The position numbers and the translations under genes were made by a program. A stretch of DNA of 33,755 nt from Chitinophagaceae bacterium (GTDB lineage Bacteria; Bacteroidota; Bacteroidia; Chitinophagales; Chitinophagaceae): positions 1-33,755 of the forward strand of contig CANEWJ010000012.1 in NCBI GenBank assembly GCA_947442625.1. The letters are read 5' to 3'. Each line of letters begins with the position of its first letter. The stretch's first letter is position 1. The notes below the pieces were generated by a model. The model worked only from the letters and a program-made list of their open reading frames with translations. It was not told the DNA's origin and made no database searches. This document shows positions 7,758 through 16,651 of this stretch, in pieces.

Positions 7758-10700
7758 ATCCTGACGATATAACCCCTACAGCTCAATTAACTGAGATAGA
7801 TCGGCTTTTCCCATTCTATTTCATTGTGAATGAAGAGATGTCCATCATCAAAAAAGGGCCCTCGCTCCTCAAAATCCTCTCCTACAGCATTGCTTCAAAC
7901 AATGCATTCCACAGCAGTTTTTTCATCATCAAGCCAAAATCCACTACCCATCCTGATTTTGAATACCTACAATCAATTGCTTCAAAATTTGTATTGATCG
8001 GAATCCATGGGTTGAACAATACCATCCTCAAAGGACAATTCGAATACAGGGATCAACAAAATCATCTTGTTTTCTTCGGATCCCTTTGGGCAGAAGAACA
8101 TGAGAAATTGCTTGAGCTGGGGCTAACCTATTCAGATTTTCCTGCTTATGATGCCATTTTCGACATCCAACAGATGAAATCTGTGTTGAAAAACGAACAA
8201 GAAGACCTAGAAAAATTAAAGCAAGAACTCACCATCATCAATCACTCTTCTGACCTTTTTCTAAACCTGCACAGCAGTGGCCTCATTCGAAAATCGTCCC
8301 CAAGCTCGAAGGCGATATTAGGATATGAACCCTCAGAAATGATTGGACTTCAGTTTCAGGACCTTTTTTTAGATTCAGACGGGGTTGATATCAAAAAAGA
8401 AATTACAGAGATCATCAGTACAGGTAAATCAAAGAATTTCACAACCTATATTCAATCAAAGGAACTGCAAAAAATAGGCATCAGTATTTCCCTGTCGCCT
8501 GTCATCAACAACACCAAAAACACTACACAAATAATTTGTGTAATCAGGAATATCACTGAAAGACTAAAAAATATTGAAGAAATCAGAAATCTTGCCTCTT
8601 TCCCCAATGAGAACCCCAACCCTATTTTCCGTATCGATTTTGATGGTAATATTTTGTTCAACAATAACAATGCCAGGTATATTACAAACATCATTTATGA
8701 AGGTAAAATCTTCAACATCAATAACTTTTGGGCGCATATTCTACACACAACCCCTAGGCAAAACCAAAAAACGATTGATTTGATTGCCAATGATAGAAAT
8801 TATTCATTCAAAATCATCAAAAGAAAAGAAAGCGAAGAGTATAACGTTTATGGGTCAGACATCACCGACAGGATAGAAACCGAGCAAAGGGCATATGATA
8901 ACTTTAGTAAGTTGAATAATTTTCTTGAGTCAACAAACGATGTTTATTACCTGATTTACCAGAAAAATACAACAAAGAATTTTTTCACCTCCAGGTGGCC
9001 GTTGTTTATGGGGTTCAATCCCAAGGCAGGAAATGTTTGGGAAGAAAAAAGGGATTGCATCCTTGATGAATACAAGAAAGTGTATGATGATGCCATGCAT
9101 GAGTTCCATCTCAACGGCAGCATTATGGTACGGTACAAGATAAAAAACAAAGTGTCTGGCCAGATCAGGTGGATACTGGAAGAAGGCAAGATAAAATTTG
9201 ACTCAAACTTGAACGATGAGGTAATCTCCGGAAGATTGACCGACATCACAGCAAGCGAAACCTATAGAAACCAGGTTCGTGAATCTGAAGAACGTTTTCA
9301 ACTCATTACAGAATCAATGCCAGTAATGATTTGGGTTTCTGGCCAAGACAATAAAGTTACCTACACCAATCAGGCATCGCGGGATTTTTTTGGATTCGAC
9401 CTCAAGAATATTCCAGACCAATCAGTATTTGCAGAGGTTGTACACCCAGACCACAGAAAAACTGCCATTGATGAATGGATGTTGCATCTGCTTGCTAAAC
9501 AAAAATGCGAGATGCGATACCTTGTAAAGAATAAAGATGGAGAATACAGATGGGTATACGAAATCGCTGTGCCCCGTTACACCCACGAAAATGAATTCCT
9601 TGGCTATATTGGAACCGCTTTCGACATCACTTCAGAGCGAAAAATGTTCTTTACCCTGGAGGAAGAGAAAAGGAAATATGAGATGATATCGAATAAATCT
9701 GCAGACATCATCTTTCTTATCAACAAGGATGGCATTATTGAATATGTTTCACCCTCAATTAAGAGGATTCTAGGTTATTCAGAAAAACAAATTGTTGGAA
9801 AATCTTTTTTCAGCCTCCAGGCAGAAGATAGCAACATCAGTATTGAAGACTTTTCACAAAATCATCTTGGATCCCAACGTGCATTGAGCTTTCAAATGCA
9901 AGACAATCAGAAAGAATTGAAATGGGTTGAGGCCGTATACAGCAATATCAGTGAAGATGAACTTGGAGGCGACAAATTGCTCATTCATGTTCGTGACATC
10001 AACGAACAATACATGGCACAGATGATGGTGATCGAGAATGAGGCAAAATACAGGAACCTCTTTTCAAACATGAACCTTGGCATCATGGAAGTAGACAATG
10101 AGGAAAGGATTCTCTATATCAACCCTTCATTTGAAAGGATTTCAGGTTATGCTAAGGATGATTTACTGGGAAACAAGGCCGACAATATTTTCCTTTCCGA
10201 AATATCAGAAAAAGAGATCAACTTACAGGAACGCCGTAATCGTCAACATGGTAAAGAAGGTCTTTATGAGATAAGGATAAAGAAAAAAAATGGCGATCTG
10301 GCCACTTGGGTTGTCAGTGGTGCTCCTACATTTGACATGAAAGGAAAGGTCCGTGGCTCCATTGGAATCCATTGGGATGTAACGGAAATAAGGGACCTGG
10401 AAACCAAGATCCTTTTTGAAAGTGTTCAAAAAGAGAAAGAGTTGATGGAGGCCAGGCTACAAGCTGAAGAAGAACAAAGGGATGTTATTGGCAGAGACCT
10501 TCATGATGGTGTTGGCCAAATGTTGGCATATATCAGTGTTTATTTCAATATCCTCAAAGAAAAGGAAACGATCAGTGGAGAAGATATTGATAAAGCACAA
10601 TCGACCATCAAAAAAACCATTGAAGAAGTCAGAAGACTTTCAAGGAACCTTGCTCCTCCTGCCATCAAAGATCTGGGCTTTAGGGAGGCTGTTATTGAAC

Positions 10701-11071
10701 TGATTGGAAGTTATTCTATTATACCAAAGCCTTCTTTCAAACTCAAAATTTACAAGGGGAAGGATCCGGAAAAATTCCTGCATGAGCACAAAATCATGAT
10801 GTTCCGTGTATTGCAGGAGCTGAGCAGCAATACATTTAAATATGCAAACGCAAATAAAGTAGACATCAACATTGAACGAAGCAAGAAGGGCATGCAGATG
10901 CTCTACAAAGACGATGGCATTGGATTTGAAATGGCTACAGTAAAGAAAGGAATCGGCCTGAAAAGTATTCTTTCCCGCGTTGAGTTCTATGGTGGGGATG
11001 TTAACATAAAAACCAAACCTGGGGAAGGAAACGAAGTATTCATTAATTTACCATTTGAATTAACATTATGA
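7745..11071 (+). CDS. HNOBA and multi-PAS sensor histidine kinase (H-NOX partner)
   Basis: A 1108-residue soluble kinase. Residues about 18-145 form an HNOBA domain, the PAS-like domain that follows HNOB in animal guanylate cyclase: LFPFYFIVNEEMSI at 21-34, LKGQFEY at 95-101 and GLTYSDFPAYDAIFD at 126-140. A short coiled coil (about 148-165) and about six PAS/PAC repeats follow (165-275, 280-380, 385-505, 510-635, 640-755, 760-885). A HisKA_3 dimerisation domain has its phospho-acceptor at His920 in GRDLHDGVGQ. The ATPase domain has DDGIGFE at 1056-1062 and GIGLKSI at 1069-1075. It overlaps H-NOX upstream by 13 nt and the regulator downstream by 4 nt, so the three genes form one operon. H-NOX probably binds the HNOBA domain and changes autokinase activity when NO is present. 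The other PAS domains could add further inputs. Confidence 0.92.
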   Translation: MGEVNPDDITPTAQLTEIDRLFPFYFIVNEEMSIIKKGPSLLKILSYSIASNNAFHSSFFIIKPKSTTHPDFEYLQSIASKFVLIGIHGLNNTILKGQFEYRDQQNHLVFFGSLWAEEHEKLLELGLTYSDFPAYDAIFDIQQMKSVLKNEQEDLEKLKQELTIINHSSDLFLNLHSSGLIRKSSPSSKAILGYEPSEMIGLQFQDLFLDSDGVDIKKEITEIISTGKSKNFTTYIQSKELQKIGISISLSPVINNTKNTTQIICVIRNITERLKNIEEIRNLASFPNENPNPIFRIDFDGNILFNNNNARYITNIIYEGKIFNINNFWAHILHTTPRQNQKTIDLIANDRNYSFKIIKRKESEEYNVYGSDITDRIETEQRAYDNFSKLNNFLESTNDVYYLIYQKNTTKNFFTSRWPLFMGFNPKAGNVWEEKRDCILDEYKKVYDDAMHEFHLNGSIMVRYKIKNKVSGQIRWILEEGKIKFDSNLNDEVISGRLTDITASETYRNQVRESEERFQLITESMPVMIWVSGQDNKVTYTNQASRDFFGFDLKNIPDQSVFAEVVHPDHRKTAIDEWMLHLLAKQKCEMRYLVKNKDGEYRWVYEIAVPRYTHENEFLGYIGTAFDITSERKMFFTLEEEKRKYEMISNKSADIIFLINKDGIIEYVSPSIKRILGYSEKQIVGKSFFSLQAEDSNISIEDFSQNHLGSQRALSFQMQDNQKELKWVEAVYSNISEDELGGDKLLIHVRDINEQYMAQMMVIENEAKYRNLFSNMNLGIMEVDNEERILYINPSFERISGYAKDDLLGNKADNIFLSEISEKEINLQERRNRQHGKEGLYEIRIKKKNGDLATWVVSGAPTFDMKGKVRGSIGIHWDVTEIRDLETKILFESVQKEKELMEARLQAEEEQRDVIGRDLHDGVGQMLAYISVYFNILKEKETISGEDIDKAQSTIKKTIEEVRRLSRNLAPPAIKDLGFREAVIELIGSYSIIPKPSFKLKIYKGKDPEKFLHEHKIMMFRVLQELSSNTFKYANANKVDINIERSKKGMQMLYKDDGIGFEMATVKKGIGLKSILSRVEFYGGDVNIKTKPGEGNEVFINLPFELTL

Positions 11072-11709
11072 CCAAAAAGATCCGAATTATCATCGCTGAT
11101 GACCACTTGCTGATCGCTGAAACCTGGGCAACCCTGATCAACATGGATCCAGAGTTTGAGGTCGTAAAAGTGTATGAGAATACAAAAAGCCTGATTGACG
11201 AAATAACAGACGTAAAACCTGATATTGCCATACTTGACATCAATATCAATCCTTTTTCTGGTATTGAGGCCACAAAAATGATCAAGAAATTGGCCCCAGG
11301 CACCAAAATCATCGGTGTATCCATGCACAACCAACCATCATTTGCAAAAAAAATGATCAGAAATGGTGCATCTGGCTACGTAACCAAGAACTCCAGCAAG
11401 GTGGAAATGTATGATGCTATCCGCGCTGTGATGAAAGGAGAAAAATACATCTGCGCTGAAATACAAAGGAACATTACCAATCAATTGCTGATCGATGAAG
11501 ACGACAACAAACTGAGCAAGTTGACAGAAAGGGAAATTGAGATCATTAAATTGATCAAAAACGGCAATACCAACAAGGAAATTGCGGAGTCTTTGTTTCT
11601 GTCACCAAGAACTGTAGAAACCCATAGGGCCAGGATCCTAAAAAAACTTGATCTGAAAAATTCATTGTCACTGGTGAAGTACATCAATGAATCCTTCTTG
11701 GATCTTTAG
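11068..11709 (+). CDS. NarL/LuxR-type response regulator of the H-NOX operon
   Basis: 213 residues. The receiver domain has DD at 11-12, phospho-acceptor Asp57 in AILDINI and Lys in GYVTKNSS. The LuxR-type HTH contains LTEREIEIIKLIKNGNTNKEIAE and the recognition region SPRTVETHRARILKKL, the most canonical HTH of the six regulators here. The start ATG overlaps the kinase stop by 4 nt (ATGA), so it is the cognate output of the H-NOX/HNOBA kinase. It ends 19 nt from the convergent citrate synthase stop with no hairpin between. Its target promoters are not known; the palindrome at 7087-7108 upstream of its own operon is a candidate. Confidence 0.93.
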   Translation: MTKKIRIIIADDHLLIAETWATLINMDPEFEVVKVYENTKSLIDEITDVKPDIAILDININPFSGIEATKMIKKLAPGTKIIGVSMHNQPSFAKKMIRNGASGYVTKNSSKVEMYDAIRAVMKGEKYICAEIQRNITNQLLIDEDDNKLSKLTEREIEIIKLIKNGNTNKEIAESLFLSPRTVETHRARILKKLDLKNSLSLVKYINESFLDL

Positions 11710-11728
11710 GCGCTTGTGTTACCTAAAA

Positions 11729-13054
11729 TTAGTCACCCCAAATATTGTCCTTACCGTCAAGCCATTCCTTCACCAACATGGTGGTGACAGATTTAGGCCT
11801 CTCTAGTGGCATCCCAAGGGCCCTGTCCCAACAAAGACTGGCCAGTACACCCAAAGATCGGCTTACGCCAAACAAAACAGTATAGAATTCATATTCTACC
11901 ATGCCGTAATGGACGAGCAATGCGCCACTGTGTGCATCTACATTGGGCCATGGATTTTTTACCTTTCCCAATGCACTCAAAATTTCTGGCACAGTTTCAT
12001 AGATGGACCAAACAGTCTGTACCAATGGATCATTGGGCATGTGCTTTTTACCAAATTCCATTTGTGCAGTGAACCTTGGGTCGGTTTTCCTCAATACAGC
12101 ATGGCCATATCCAGGAACGACTTTTCCCTCAGACAAGGTTTTCTTCACATATTCGGCAATTTGTTCTTTTGAAGGAAGTTCAACACCCAGCTTTTCGCGC
12201 ATTTCAAAAATCCACTTGATCACTTCCTGGTTGGCCAGTCCGTGCAAAGGCCCAGCCAAGCCATTCATACCAGCAGCAAAGCTGAGGAATGGATCACTGA
12301 GTGCAGAACCAACCAGATGAGTTGTATGGGCAGATACATTTCCACCCTCATGATCTGCATGAATGGTCATGTACAAACGCATCAATTCCTTAAACCCTTC
12401 ATCATCATATCCCATCATGTGTGCAAAATTACCAGACCAGTCCAGCAATCCGTTGGGTTCAATATGTTGGCCATTCCTGTACTTTCTTCTGTAAATATAG
12501 GCTGCAATCCTTGGCAGACGGGCTATCAGATCGAGGGTATCATCAAAGGTAGCATCCCAATAATCTTTCTTGTTCATACCGGATGCATAGGCCTTTGCAA
12601 AATGACTTCCATTTTGTAAAGCCATGATGGCAATCACAAACATTGTCATTGGGTGAGTAGAAACGGGTAATGCCTCTATAGAGTCAAAAACATAGTTTGG
12701 AACATGAGACCGTCGTTGCAACGTTGAGGTAATGATTTCAGCTTCTTCTGGGGAAGGGAGTTCGCCCAACAACATCAGATGAAAAAGGCCCTCAGGAAGT
12801 GGTTCAGACCCACCTTCGACAGCTGGCAATTTTTGTTTCAATTCCGGAATAGAATGTCCACGAAAACGAATTCCTTCATTGGCATCCAGCAAGGACGTTT
12901 CAGTGACCAAACCTGTAATGCCACGCATTCCTTGATAAACCTGGGACAGTGTCACTTCTCCGATGACCTTGTTGCCATGTTCCTTGAGCATTTGTTTGAT
13001 CTCTGCACCAACCAGGTCTGACTTTGCCTTAAACCGCTTTTTTAATGAATCCAT
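11729..13054 (-). CDS. gltA: Citrate synthase, eukaryotic (mitochondrial)-like type
   Basis: 441 residues from ATG at 13054 (MDSLKKRFKAKSDL). Active-site residues are His271 in GLAGPLHGLANQEV, His318 in GYGHAVLRKTDPR and Asp373 in NVDAHSG. IHADHEGGNVSAHTTHLVGS and NPWPNVDAHSG match the mitochondrial enzyme rather than the usual hexameric bacterial one. It condenses oxaloacetate and acetyl-CoA in the TCA cycle. An in-frame TTG at 13126 would add 24 residues, but that codon is the -33 element of the predicted promoter, so the ATG at 13054 is chosen. The gene is likely transcribed on its own, 94 nt behind the permease gene. Similar eukaryote-like synthases have been reported in Geobacteraceae and some Bacteroidota. 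Confidence 0.95.
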   Translation of the reverse strand: MDSLKKRFKAKSDLVGAEIKQMLKEHGNKVIGEVTLSQVYQGMRGITGLVTETSLLDANEGIRFRGHSIPELKQKLPAVEGGSEPLPEGLFHLMLLGELPSPEEAEIITSTLQRRSHVPNYVFDSIEALPVSTHPMTMFVIAIMALQNGSHFAKAYASGMNKKDYWDATFDDTLDLIARLPRIAAYIYRRKYRNGQHIEPNGLLDWSGNFAHMMGYDDEGFKELMRLYMTIHADHEGGNVSAHTTHLVGSALSDPFLSFAAGMNGLAGPLHGLANQEVIKWIFEMREKLGVELPSKEQIAEYVKKTLSEGKVVPGYGHAVLRKTDPRFTAQMEFGKKHMPNDPLVQTVWSIYETVPEILSALGKVKNPWPNVDAHSGALLVHYGMVEYEFYTVLFGVSRSLGVLASLCWDRALGMPLERPKSVTTMLVKEWLDGKDNIWGD

Positions 13055-13094
13055 GGAAAAAAATATGAAATTGTAGACTGAATTTTTGGATGCG

Positions 13095-13126
13095 TAAAGG
13101 TAAAACAAAGAGACCGAGGTGCACAA
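13095..13126 (-). promoter_or_regulatory. Predicted citrate synthase promoter
   Basis: On the minus strand TTG (13126-13124) is followed after 21 nt by TACCTTTA (13102-13095), one mismatch from TAnnTTTG. It would start transcription near 13090, about 35 nt before the chosen ATG. It explains why the longer open frame upstream should not be translated. Confidence 0.5.
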
Positions 13127-13148
13127 GATTTTGGAAAAAATAATTGAA

Positions 13149-14231
13149 CTATTTCGGGGCTTTCTTGTACAGATAAATAGTCAACACTCCAAAAATCAAA
13201 TTCGGTATCCAGGCTGCAACATAAGGGTCAAGATCACCTTTGGTAGAAAATATTGTGGAGAAGCGATCTGCCAGAATGAAAACTGCACAAATGATAATGC
13301 CCATGGCAAGGTGAACCCCACTTCCACCCCTGATTTTCCTGCAGGCCAAAATGGCCCCAATTAGGGTCAATAGCAAAACGGCAACAGGGGTTGAAGTCCG
13401 ATGCGCATTTTCCATCTCAAGCTCCTTGACTGTTTCTGAACCACGCAATCTTTCCTTTTCAATTCTCCTTCTCAAATCAGGGGAAATCATCCTTGCCTGT
13501 AAATATTCATCGCGTTTTAGTTCAGAAGGAAGAAATGGCAATTTCTTAAAAACCTCGTATTCAAAACTAACATCCTCTGTCATGCCATTGATCTTCCTCT
13601 CCACCACCCCATTTAGTTTCCATTTTCTTTTGGTGGTGTCCCAGGTAAAATTATCAGCCCTGAGGTTGTAGATCACTTGATTACCACTGATGGTTTCCAT
13701 GAACAAGCTCCCGCCAGCTTTGTTGGTTGTATCATAATAACGCATGCCTGCATAACTAAAGGAGTCTGTACGCATGTAAATAGCACCACTGGTTGTCTGC
13801 GGCATGGCCATCTTGGTATACTTGGCTTCAAATGTTGTACGGATTGCGTTGGCCTTGGGAATGATATAGGCATTTGCATACCAGAGTATTGAACCCAGCA
13901 AGATTCCACCCACCCAATAAGGCCTTAAAATCCGTTGAAGGCTTACCCCAGAAGACAGAATGGCAATAAACTCAGAGAGATTTGCCATTTTTGAGGTGAA
14001 AAAGATCACAGAGATAAATACGAAAAGGGGGAACAGCATGGCAACAATGAAGGGGATGAAACCTACATAATATTGCATGATGATCTGATTGGCCGTCAGC
14101 CCGGATTTAGCAAAATCATCCGTATGCTCACTGATGTCAATCACCGTACTGATCGTAGTGAGCAATATCAGTGAAAAGAAAAAAGTGGTCAGGAACTTTT
14201 TGAGAATGTACCAGTCAATCTTCCTCATCAT
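13149..14231 (-). CDS. LptF/LptG-family permease (YjgP/YjgQ)
   Basis: 360 residues with the LptF/G layout: three N-terminal helices (about 12-32, 54-80, 95-116), a periplasmic beta-rich domain (about 120-275) and three C-terminal helices (about 280-298, 303-322, 334-354). The N-terminus MMRKIDWYILKKFLTTFFFS is typical. In the Lpt ABC transporter a pair of such subunits with LptB lifts lipopolysaccharide out of the inner membrane toward LptC/A/D. LptF and LptG cannot be told apart here and no partner gene is nearby. The gene follows the photolyase by 19 nt on the same strand, so the two are probably co-transcribed. Either of the two adjacent ATG codons could be the start. Confidence 0.88.
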   Translation of the reverse strand: MMRKIDWYILKKFLTTFFFSLILLTTISTVIDISEHTDDFAKSGLTANQIIMQYYVGFIPFIVAMLFPLFVFISVIFFTSKMANLSEFIAILSSGVSLQRILRPYWVGGILLGSILWYANAYIIPKANAIRTTFEAKYTKMAMPQTTSGAIYMRTDSFSYAGMRYYDTTNKAGGSLFMETISGNQVIYNLRADNFTWDTTKRKWKLNGVVERKINGMTEDVSFEYEVFKKLPFLPSELKRDEYLQARMISPDLRRRIEKERLRGSETVKELEMENAHRTSTPVAVLLLTLIGAILACRKIRGGSGVHLAMGIIICAVFILADRFSTIFSTKGDLDPYVAAWIPNLIFGVLTIYLYKKAPK

Positions 14232-14250
14232 ATCCCTGCAAAAGTATCAT

Positions 14251-15567
14251 TTAATCCTTACCCAAGTACTTGGCATAGGTCTCAAGGCACCTTTTTCTTG
14301 CTACTTCATGTACAACCATTGGCGGGGCATATTGGAGGGTATCAAATTCCGGAACCCATTTTCTGATGTACATAGCCTGTTTGTCAAATTTTTCTGTTTG
14401 CAAGGCCGGATTGAAAATCCTAAAATATGGGGCCGCATCGCAGCCTGATCCTGAAGCCCACTGCCACCCACCATTGTTGGCAGCCAAATCATAATCAAGG
14501 AGTTTTGCAGCAAACCAGGCCTCACCCCAACGCCAATCAATCAAGAGATGTTTGGTCAAAAAGCTTGCCGTTATCATCCTGACCCTGTTGTGCATGAAGC
14601 CAGTGGCCAGGAGTTCCCGCATGCCTGCATCTACAATTGGGTATCCTGTTTCGCCCTTACACCATTTATCAAAATCCGCTTCGTTGTTTCTCCATTCAAT
14701 CGAATCATAGGCCTTCTTAAATGACATCCCCTGGCCAACATGAGGAAAATTAGAAAGAATCATGTGATAGAAATCCCGCCAAATCAACTCATTCAAAAAG
14801 GTCTCGTTCAATCCCTTAGCATGTTCAACCAATTTCCTGATGCTCATGGTCCCGAACCTGAGGTGAACCCCGAACCTGGAAGTGCCTTCTACAGCAGGAA
14901 AATTGCGAAACTCAGTATAGCCTTTGACCAATGCATCAGGCACAGTGGTTTGAGGGAAATTCCATGCTTGCTTGGAGAACCCCATGGATTCAAGAGAAGG
15001 GATGGCATGCTCATCATGCTTAAAACAGTTGTTCAATAAATCCTCTGATGCTGAAAAAGAAATAGGATGTGACAACAAATGCGCCTTCCATTTTCTGGAA
15101 TATGGCGTAAACACTGTATATGGTGATCCGTCATCCTTACTCACTTCCAGTTTTTCAAAGACCACCTGGTCTTTGAAAGTCTGAAATCTTGTGCCATTGT
15201 TATCCAACATTGACCTGATTATCCCATCCCTTGTCAGGGCATAATCCTCATAGTCATGATTGGTGAAAACCGTTCCAACGGAATAGCGCGCAAGAAGGTC
15301 CTCAAATGCCTCATCAGGAGATGCATGATAAAACTTGATGGCTGATCCAATTCTGATCAGCTCATTTTGCATGGTGTTCAGGGCATTATGGATGTATTGA
15401 ACACGAAGATCATGGGGTTTTTCAAGTTTATCCAGGATATTTCTATCGAAAATAAAAACAGGTAGTACAGGCTTTCCGCTGCTCAGGGCTTGAAATAGAC
15501 CCGTATTATCAAAAAAACGAAGATCACGGCGGAACCAAAAAATATTAACCTCAGGTTTGTTCGACAT
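14251..15567 (-). CDS. phrB: Deoxyribodipyrimidine photolyase (cryptochrome/photolyase family)
   Basis: 438 residues. The N-terminal antenna-binding Rossmann domain starts with NIFWFRRDLRFFDN. The C-terminal FAD domain shows SRFGVHLRFG, ELIWRDFYHMIL, WCKGETGYPIVDAGMREL, HNRVRMITASFLTKHL, DWRWGEAWFA and LAANNGGWQWASGSGCDA. These are the class I CPD photolyase signatures, with the tryptophans expected for light-driven electron transfer. It repairs UV-induced pyrimidine dimers with blue light. The length is that of a simple photolyase rather than a cryptochrome with a C-terminal extension. It lies 94 nt downstream of an orphan response regulator on the same strand and 19 nt before the LptF/G gene. 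Confidence 0.94.
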   Translation of the reverse strand: MSNKPEVNIFWFRRDLRFFDNTGLFQALSSGKPVLPVFIFDRNILDKLEKPHDLRVQYIHNALNTMQNELIRIGSAIKFYHASPDEAFEDLLARYSVGTVFTNHDYEDYALTRDGIIRSMLDNNGTRFQTFKDQVVFEKLEVSKDDGSPYTVFTPYSRKWKAHLLSHPISFSASEDLLNNCFKHDEHAIPSLESMGFSKQAWNFPQTTVPDALVKGYTEFRNFPAVEGTSRFGVHLRFGTMSIRKLVEHAKGLNETFLNELIWRDFYHMILSNFPHVGQGMSFKKAYDSIEWRNNEADFDKWCKGETGYPIVDAGMRELLATGFMHNRVRMITASFLTKHLLIDWRWGEAWFAAKLLDYDLAANNGGWQWASGSGCDAAPYFRIFNPALQTEKFDKQAMYIRKWVPEFDTLQYAPPMVVHEVARKRCLETYAKYLGKD

Positions 15568-15661
15568 GTTTCTTTAACAAACCTGAAGTTGTTTGGTTGA
15601 ATGAAAACCGTTTTGTTTGATGTACCAAGAACATTATGAATAAACTTCCTGGAATTGAAGA

Positions 15662-16333
15662 TCAGTTGGCGATGGGTCGGTTTTCAATGATACCAGATTT
15701 TACGGCATACATGACCAAACCAGCCAAAGATTTGGCACCGGTTTTAACCTTGAGCTTGTCCCTAATGGCTTCTACCGTTCTCGGGCTAAGCTCTACCAAA
15801 TCAGCAATTTCCTTTGTACTTTTCTCTTCACAAATCATGCGAAGTATGGTAATTTCCTTATCGCTTAACTTGGCATCAACGGGCAAAGAAGCCTCAGCCT
15901 GGCGCTTTACTCGAAGACCATCAATGAGTGCTTTGTTGGTCAGTTGATTAAAGAAATACTCCTGCTCATGTACAGTTTTAATGGCCTGGTAGATGATTTC
16001 TGAGTCAGAATTCTTTGTCAAATATGAGTTGGCCCCCAACTCCATGAGTTTGGAAATCATGGAGTGGTCATTGTGCATGGTGAGCATAATCACCTTGATT
16101 TCTGGATATAGTTTTTTTATTTCAGGCAATGTATTGATACCATCCATGATGGGCATCTGAATATCAAGCAAAATTACATGAGGCTGAACATGCTTTAAAA
16201 CAGTGAGCAACTGCATGCCATTGTCTGCCTCAGCAATCATTTTAATGTCTCTGTGAAGAGACAAGGCAGATTTTACACCGGCCCTGAAAAGGACGTGATC
16301 ATCGGCTATGGCTACTTTTATGGGTTCGGTCAT
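15662..16333 (-). CDS. Orphan NarL/LuxR-type response regulator
   Basis: 223 residues from ATG at 16333 (MTEPIKVAIADDHVLFRAG). An in-frame ATG at 16372 would add MDYQYPKKTKCPN, which is not receiver-like; related regulators nearby start just before the IKVAIADDH strand, so the shorter form is preferred. Phospho-acceptor Asp57 is in ILLDIQMP and Lys is in YLTKNSD. The HTH has LSDKEITILRMICEEKSTKEIA and SPRTVEAIRDKLKVKTGA, ending in GLVMYAVKSGII. No kinase is next to it on its strand; it stands divergent from the membrane-module operon at 16652, whose kinase could serve it (inference). The photolyase gene follows 94 nt downstream. Confidence 0.9.
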   Translation of the reverse strand: MTEPIKVAIADDHVLFRAGVKSALSLHRDIKMIAEADNGMQLLTVLKHVQPHVILLDIQMPIMDGINTLPEIKKLYPEIKVIMLTMHNDHSMISKLMELGANSYLTKNSDSEIIYQAIKTVHEQEYFFNQLTNKALIDGLRVKRQAEASLPVDAKLSDKEITILRMICEEKSTKEIADLVELSPRTVEAIRDKLKVKTGAKSLAGLVMYAVKSGIIENRPIAN

Positions 16334-16411
16334 ATTAGGGCATTTAGTTTTCTTGGGATATTGATAATCCATTGATGTATAAAATTAAGCGAAATCAAGA
16401 TGAAGATACAA

Positions 16412-16423
16412 GGTAGAACTACC
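16412..16423. promoter_or_regulatory. Candidate operator GGTAGAACTACC upstream of regulator 15662-16333
   Basis: Inverted repeat with 5-bp arms (GGTAG, CTACC) and a 2-nt centre, 78 nt upstream of the regulator start. A matching core, GGTACAACTA, lies inside an inverted repeat upstream of the other orphan regulator (19467-19476). Function is inferred only from this recurrence. Confidence 0.35.
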
Positions 16424-16589
16424 CTATTATTGGGCTGCAGAAAATACGGTCATTGTAATTTTGAGTTGGCGGAGCGATAACACAACAACTTAAGGATTTG
16501 TATATCAATAAGATAGAAATACATTGGAAATAAAGAACTGAAAATTTCAATTGCTCGTGTTTTTCTCTTTTAAAATGGGGTTTTTCCCT

Positions 16590-16618
16590 TTTGTAGTTTT
16601 ATACTAATATTAAATTTG
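16590..16618 (+). promoter_or_regulatory. Predicted promoter of the first membrane-sensor operon
   Basis: TTTG (16590-16593), a 17-nt spacer and TAAATTTG (16611-16618), an exact TAnnTTTG. Transcription would start about 30 nt before the ATG at 16652. GGGGTTTTTCCC (16577-16588) lies directly upstream of the -33 box, where an activator could bind. Confidence 0.6.
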
Positions 16619-16651
16619 AAAATCATTCTTCAACAAACAATTAGATAAATA

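Noticed and set aside
13055-13126. N-terminal extension of citrate synthase (MCTSVSLFYLYASKN...)
   Set aside because: It starts at TTG inside the predicted -33 box and adds residues unlike any citrate synthase N-terminus.
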